The notes beneath the pieces are model-generated. The model searched no databases, was not told where the DNA came from, and was given only the letters and a program-made list of their open reading frames with translations. From contig NC_135571.1 in NCBI RefSeq assembly GCF_964340395.1, forward strand, positions 11,591,440 through 11,601,439: 10,000 nucleotides of DNA, in the 5' to 3' direction. Source of the DNA: Glandiceps talaboti (Eukaryota; Hemichordata; Enteropneusta; Spengelidae). This document shows positions 6,380-10,000 of this stretch, piece by piece. The position numbers and the translations under genes were made by a program. Positions within the stretch are counted from its first letter, which is position 1; each line of letters begins with the position of its first letter.

Positions 6380-6930
6380 TGAGTAGAAGTACGAGGTTCC
6401 TCTTAACTGCAACGCAAGCAATGCACTAGTCGATCATAGACAATCAAACGGTAAACCCTTGAGAGCAATATAGCATAACAGTTTGGCAATGAATGGCCGG
6501 GCACATGAATACGACTTAGTTGTCGTACGTACTTAAAAAGTGTAGACACCTAACTCATAAGTGGGCAAGCAATTGTTAAGATAACGGCGACGGGCTGACG
6601 AACGTTATACATTACCTGAAGAAGTATTTGCCCAAATAAATCAACCAAAGATAACTTGCATTGCAAACTAAACACTACTATGCATTTACATATTATAACA
6701 CTGTAACTTTAGACAAGCTATTTTGATTTTGAATATGAATCGAGATATAACTGAAAATAAAAGTCATTAAATTTAGCTCAATTCACAGAAAATGTTTATT
6801 CAAGTGCATTTCTCTCAAACGATGTTATCACGACACAGTGGACATATATAACACTCCTCTACTCATTCTTAAAGTTCATTTTAACACAACGAAACAGCAA
6901 CCCCTCAGAATCTCTAGAGGCCATTTATTT
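6380..6930. other. Unique DNA, nothing recognised
   Basis: A small hairpin, TACGAC (6510-6515) with GTCGTA (6522-6527), is present. AATAAA at 6756-6761 and TTTATT at 6795-6800 are probably compositional. No gene is seen. Confidence 0.5.
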
Positions 6931-6941
6931 TGTATTAGGTA

Positions 6942-6949
6942 TGACGTCA
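6942..6949. promoter_or_regulatory. Full CRE palindrome
   Basis: TGACGTCA is the complete cAMP-response-element consensus bound by CREB/ATF bZIP factors. It is isolated, with no TATA box or start in view, so function is uncertain. Confidence 0.35.
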
Positions 6950-7080
6950 CTGAACGTACGGCAATTGTCCTGAAATTATACATTATATAGATTAAAGTTG
7001 GTGCTTTTTTTTTAGATTATCTATTATGATGGATCTCGATCATCAGACTTAGATTAATTTAAGATTTTGGTGAGAGGAAT

Positions 7081-7102
7081 TTGAATTGAATTGAATTGAA
7101 TT
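7081..7102 (-). repeat. (TTGAA)n tract, about 4 copies
   Basis: TTGAA repeats run directly into a TTTTTATTTC segment. On the minus strand this reads GAAATAAAAA followed by (TTCAA)n, that is, an AATAAA signal with a short-repeat tail. See the retroposon-like feature to its right. Confidence 0.85.
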
Positions 7103-7179
7103 TTTATTTCACCGGAAACATAAGATAATAACAATGCAACGAGGAAAATACAAATACAATAAAAGAAAATGCTCTGGTG

Positions 7180-7226
7180 AGGACCATGGAAATCGTTTAC
7201 TAGAAACTAATCTAGTCCATGGTCCT
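7180..7226. repeat. 11 bp perfect inverted repeat with inner stem
   Basis: AGGACCATGGA (7180-7190) pairs with TCCATGGTCCT (7216-7226). Inside the 25-base loop, CTAGA (7200-7204) pairs with TCTAG (7211-7215) and stacks on the outer stem, leaving a bulge at 7191-7199. This is among the strongest short-range hairpins in the window. Confidence 0.7.
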
Positions 7227-7306
7227 TATCCTGACAAAATAAGAATAAGAACATGGTTCGCTGACGGAACTATCATGACCATAAGAATTATCTTACACAA
7301 TCCTTA

Positions 7307-7328
7307 TGCTATCACTTATATGATAGCA
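7307..7328. repeat. 8 bp perfect stem-loop
   Basis: TGCTATCA (7307-7314) pairs with TGATAGCA (7321-7328) around the loop CTTATA. It lies 80 bp from the larger hairpin, and both could belong to one retroposon-like unit. Confidence 0.65.
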
Positions 7329-7339
7329 GTAATATAAGA

Positions 7340-7740
7340 ACCACTGGAATTAATAATTCAACAATTTGGCTTTCTAGAATTATCTTTCCGTGATAAAACA
7401 GGAGTAGACTGAGTCTAATCTACCCATAGAGTAAACATTCACATAATTGATTCACGTCTACTTGTACAGAGTAAGGCGAATGATGTTCACTGCTAATGTT
7501 ACAACTTAATGTTGCAATGTTAAATGAAACAACGAGTCAGCTATCGGCTAACTAACATAGACACAATCTACATTTCTTTGTAAATCTACAGTTGTAGTAG
7601 GATTACTCGAGCAGCGTATGTCAATGGCCTGAATATGTATTTGAAATAATTATCTTGTAATCAAGATTGTATAAAGACTGAATACGTTTGAATGTGTCGC
7701 CACTTGAGGGAAATTTGCTAGCAGAGACGCCACCCTATTA
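7340..7740. other. Unique DNA, nothing recognised
   Basis: There is no convincing frame or RNA gene. A short GTAGA...TCTAC inverted pair occurs near 7404-7423. No repeat array is seen. Confidence 0.5.
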
Positions 7741-7742
7741 TA

Positions 7743-7756
7743 GGTGTAATTACACC
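7743..7756. promoter_or_regulatory. 14 bp palindrome with T-box and homeodomain cores
   Basis: GGTGTAATTACACC is a perfect palindrome. Its arms contain GGTGT/ACACC, the core of a T-box half-site (AGGTGT with the preceding A), and its centre is TAATTA, a homeodomain core. A seven-pair palindrome of this kind is expected about once by chance in 10 kb, so the regulatory reading is tentative. Confidence 0.35.
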
Positions 7757-7759
7757 AAT

Positions 7760-8140
7760 GTCTATTCACAGCTTGCAATTCCGTATTTAGTTTGTATCTA
7801 AATTTGTGTATAGCAACATTTCTGTAGTAGTATGATATGTTATTAATATCACTTCCGACACACTAAAATGTTGTTTTCTGTTAGTACATATTGACGCTTA
7901 TATCATGCACGAGCCAGGTTCAACAAAAAATATAGAATGTATATTCTGGTCGTTCAACCTCACGACAACCCTCGCTGTGTCACGACAAGGCGTGTCTACG
8001 TCACTGGTTCTGCTGTGTTCAAAATATGAGTCAAAACATTCAAAATTGCCATTACTTTTCCCCGAACTTTCTCTGATATTACTGGCGCTGGTATAATTAT
8101 GTTATTCTCCAAAAATGTTCTTCATTCAGCCGGAAAATAC
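7760..8140. other. Unique DNA, nothing recognised
   Basis: A 63-codon plus frame (7905-8096) shows a hydrophobic, leucine-rich end but no recognisable motif. It is short enough to be chance. Confidence 0.45.
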
Positions 8141-8145
8141 TAGTG

Positions 8146-8200
8146 ACCTAAGATCGTCTAGCGACTCGTAGTGACAAAGGCCCCTTAGGTAACTCGTAGT
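8146..8200. repeat. Short inverted and direct repeats
   Basis: ACCTAAG (8146-8152) faces CTTAGGT (8184-8190). GACTCGTAGT (8163-8172) is repeated with one change as AACTCGTAGT (8191-8200). The two overlap and may be remnants of a small duplication. Confidence 0.4.
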
Positions 8201-8209
8201 TTCGTTTGT

Positions 8210-8580
8210 TGAACGAAGAAACTCTGACTTGAATAAAAAGTATCAATATTAATAACACTTTGTCAATTTGAAAGGTTCAAGTTGTTTGAAGGTAGTCACA
8301 TTTTTACAATACTTTAGATAGCAAAACTAAATAACTACATTTGCATCACTTTGAAAGACAGACAGCAAAAACTGTGCGTCAGTTCTAATCATAGTGAATC
8401 ATCATTAAAATGATGTATATAAAGCTGTTGATTGCATTAAAGGACTTGGCCTTGTATTGCATTAGGTTGCTGTAACTGTTGTAACATCTTTCAATCACAG
8501 AATATCCAACATTGGCACTGAAAAGCACACGTTTTCCCGAACTCGTCACTTTCTTCACTTATTCTCATTAAAAACTTATC
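8210..8580. other. Unique AT-rich DNA, nothing recognised
   Basis: No frame, repeat or structured element stands out. Confidence 0.5.
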
Positions 8581-8581
8581 G

Positions 8582-8631
8582 ATAGTTTATACAAACTATT
8601 ATGAACACGACAATATTTGTTCAGATATTGT
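8582..8631. repeat. Two adjacent 7 bp stem-loops
   Basis: ATAGTTT (8582-8588) pairs with AAACTAT (8593-8599) around ATAC. ACAATAT (8610-8616) pairs with ATATTGT (8625-8631) around an eight-base loop. They are 10 bp apart and AT-rich; no function is evident. Confidence 0.45.
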
Positions 8632-8894
8632 TGTATGTATACTTGACGGGCATTCCCATGATGTAAAGTGTTCTAAAAGCTTTCAACGTCTGAAGTAAAA
8701 GCGTCATTGGAACTCCATTTAGCCTTATAACTGATCACATGCATGTTTATAGAGACACAATCTGCAGATACGTGCTTTGTTAGTTCAAGAATAGGCTTAG
8801 TTTACTGTAGCTGAGTAGGCTTTCTGTCTCAAAAGAAATCACAGTATCATATATGCCATGTAAGACGTTAGAGTGATCGATCTTAAAAAGCTTA

Positions 8895-8930
8895 ATATAT
8901 CTCGTTACATCATATCGTTAAGAGATATAT
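8895..8930. repeat. 9 bp inverted repeat beside the microsatellite
   Basis: ATATATCTC (8895-8903) and GAGATATAT (8922-8930) are exact reverse complements with an 18-base loop that contains CGTTA twice. It ends 22 bp before the large microsatellite. Confidence 0.5.
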
Positions 8931-8952
8931 ACACCAGTATCAGAACAAGCGT

Positions 8953-9170
8953 TATGTATGTATGTATGTATGTATGTATGTATGTATGATTGTATGTATG
9001 TATGTATGTATGTATGTATGTATGTATGTATGTATGTATGTATGCATGCATGCATGCATGCATGCATGCATGTATGTATGTATGTATGTATGTATGTATG
9101 TATGTATGTATGTATGTATGTATGTATGTATGTCTGTCTGTATGTCTGTATGTATGTATGTATGTATATA
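8953..9170 (+). repeat. (TATG)n microsatellite with a (TGCA)7 core
   Basis: TATG repeats from 8953 have one interruption near 8989, then a block of seven TGCA units at 9043-9070, then TATG again with TCTG variants at 9133-9147. All overlapping frames on both strands encode Met-Tyr-Val-Cys or His-Thr-Tyr-Ile repeats and are not genes. The architecture matches the minus strand of 4729-4881. Confidence 0.97.
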
Positions 9171-9257
9171 TGTGTGTGTGTGTGTGTGTGTGTATGTGTG
9201 TGTGTGTGTGCATGTATGCAAGTATATGAGTATCTGTGTGTGTATGTATGTGTGTAT
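9171..9257 (+). repeat. (TG)n and degenerate TG-rich tract
   Basis: A (TG)n run at 9171-9193 and another to about 9210, separated by one TATG, followed by a mixed TG/TATG stretch to about 9257. Alternating purine-pyrimidine TG favours Z-form DNA. It continues directly from the (TATG)n tract, so the two form one compound locus of about 305 bp. Confidence 0.93.
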
Positions 9258-9259
9258 TG

Positions 9260-9760
9260 GATTTTGTACGAAGACAATTTGGTCGCAATATTCAACAAAG
9301 ATGTGTATTGCAAACGACTGAAATTGGTAATACCATTACTTTAAACATATATGCACATTCCTGTTGAAGTAGGATATGGCGTGAACCATTGGTATTTCCC
9401 CGCATATTCACAAAGGCACATTTAACCTTTTGTCACCAAATATCCAATAAAATAAGCTATGATTTCTTATACATTTAAGTTTCTAAATTGGATTTTTGTC
9501 CCATGTGGCGTGGCCGTAGATGTATTATTACCTGAGTTTTCAAATGTTCTAAGAAATCAATGGAGTGATGGGCTGGCTAACTTGTTATAAATTGACAAGT
9601 AGTGTTTTTCACTTTCTGTATCCGTACTAAGATCAATAACTTGGAGTCGGAGTCGTGTGACATAGCTCTTATAGTTTCTACTGAGTTAATCATGCTATTG
9701 GCAAACTTAAGATAAACAAAAACTAAAACTATTGTTGTAATATGACGTCTTCTAGTGCCC
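9260..9760. other. Unique DNA, nothing recognised
   Basis: A 64-codon minus frame (9577-9771) has no motif and is judged chance. No repeat or RNA gene is seen. Confidence 0.5.
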
Positions 9761-9765
9761 TCTGT

Positions 9766-9849
9766 ATGCAAATTGGTTCACTAGCCCAATCCACGTGACA
9801 CGTTCTAAGCCAATCGCTGAAGGCTGTATTAAAACGATGTGTTATAAAG
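9766..9849 (+). promoter_or_regulatory. Promoter-like motif cluster
   Basis: In order: octamer ATGCAAAT (9766-9773, POU factors), inverted CCAAT (ATTGG, 9772-9776), CCAAT (9786-9790), E-box CACGTG (9792-9797), CCAAT (9810-9814) and a TATA-like TATAAAG (9843-9849). Spacing of the CCAAT boxes 30-60 bp before a TATA box suits a plus-strand promoter firing toward the right edge near 9875. Each motif is short and common, so the cluster is suggestive only. No coding start is visible before the window ends. Confidence 0.25.
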
Positions 9850-10000
9850 CGTTATATCTTTATAGAGAAAATGGGCAGATATAATTTATGGAAGGGGTGT
9901 GACAATAGTGAAATGAAATTATTTCGTAAAATAAAATAGTCTTAGATGTTTTAAAGATGACTTTTAGAACAATATAACGCCAAAGTAGAAATACATTTTA
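9850..10000. other. AT-rich right edge, nothing recognised
   Basis: If the cluster to the left is a promoter, this would be its 5' transcribed region. No frame or splice donor can be supported. Confidence 0.4.

Larger units (their letters stand above)
7081..7330 (-). mobile_element. Possible 3' end of a minus-strand retroposon
   Basis: Read on the minus strand, the order is a stem-loop (7328-7307), a second stem-loop (7226-7180), an AATAAA within GAAATAAAAA, and a (TTCAA)n tail ending at 7081. Several non-LTR families (L2/CR1 type and their SINE partners) end in a stem-loop followed by a short tandem repeat rather than poly(A), so the arrangement fits. No reverse transcriptase or tRNA-derived head is seen, and no target duplication was found. 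The 67-codon plus frame at 7134-7337 runs across both stem-loops and is not supported as a gene. Confidence 0.3.

Noticed and set aside
5533-6800. Facing AATAAA/TTTATT hexamers (5533/5563 and 6756/6795) as convergent gene ends
   Set aside because: Hexamers of this composition are frequent in AT-rich DNA, and no coding sequence ends nearby.
7134-7337. 67-codon plus frame
   Set aside because: It spans two perfect hairpins and lies inside a retroposon-like segment. It has no motif and no upstream support.
8905-9344. Six overlapping 79-131 codon frames on both strands
   Set aside because: Same cause: translations of the compound (TATG)n/(TGCA)n/(TG)n microsatellite.
9577-9771. 64-codon minus frame
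   Set aside because: It is short, has no motif, and its start lies inside the octamer region. It is consistent with chance.

Overview
This window looks like non-coding nuclear DNA from a metazoan, most likely an invertebrate. It is AT-rich (about one third G+C by eye). It carries very long (TA)n, (TATG)n and (TG)n microsatellites, satellite-like repeats and a short inverted-repeat element. CpG is not obviously depleted in the two GC-richer patches, which argues against a heavily methylated vertebrate genome. There are no operon-like gene runs or ribosome binding sites. The species cannot be fixed from this window, and I recognise no protein family, tRNA or rRNA.

Layout, left to right. A three-copy 30-33 bp minisatellite lies at 261-353. 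A GC- and CpG-richer patch at about 650-1090 holds a doubtful minus-strand reading frame. A 111 bp (TA)n tract (1349-1459) is followed by a repeat-derived stretch (about 1500-2075) built from variants of one GGTACA-centred module in both orientations. Three near-identical 97-99 bp tandem units occupy 2754-3047. A small element with terminal inverted repeats (about 3178-3446) resembles a MITE and contains a dense set of palindromes and promoter-like motifs. A second CpG-richer patch (about 3720-4100) holds another doubtful minus-strand frame. A long inverted microsatellite, (TATG)n facing (TACA)n, lies at 4608-4881. The middle (4885-7080) is mostly unique AT-rich DNA with X-box-like, AP-1 and CRE sites and short hairpins. 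At 7081-7330 a (TTGAA)n tract next to an AATAAA and two stem-loops looks like the 3' end of a minus-strand retroposon. A 14 bp palindrome lies at 7743-7756. A compound (TATG)n/(TGCA)n/(TG)n microsatellite fills 8953-9257. A loose promoter-like cluster sits at 9766-9849 near the right edge.

No gene in the window can be supported with confidence, so there is no pathway to describe. Most open frames are translations of microsatellites. The best-supported observations are the terminal-inverted-repeat element, the tandem array with conserved internal GATA-containing hairpins, the foldback microsatellite, and the shared (TGCA)n-inside-(TATG)n structure of two distant loci. I found no convincing undescribed multi-gene system.
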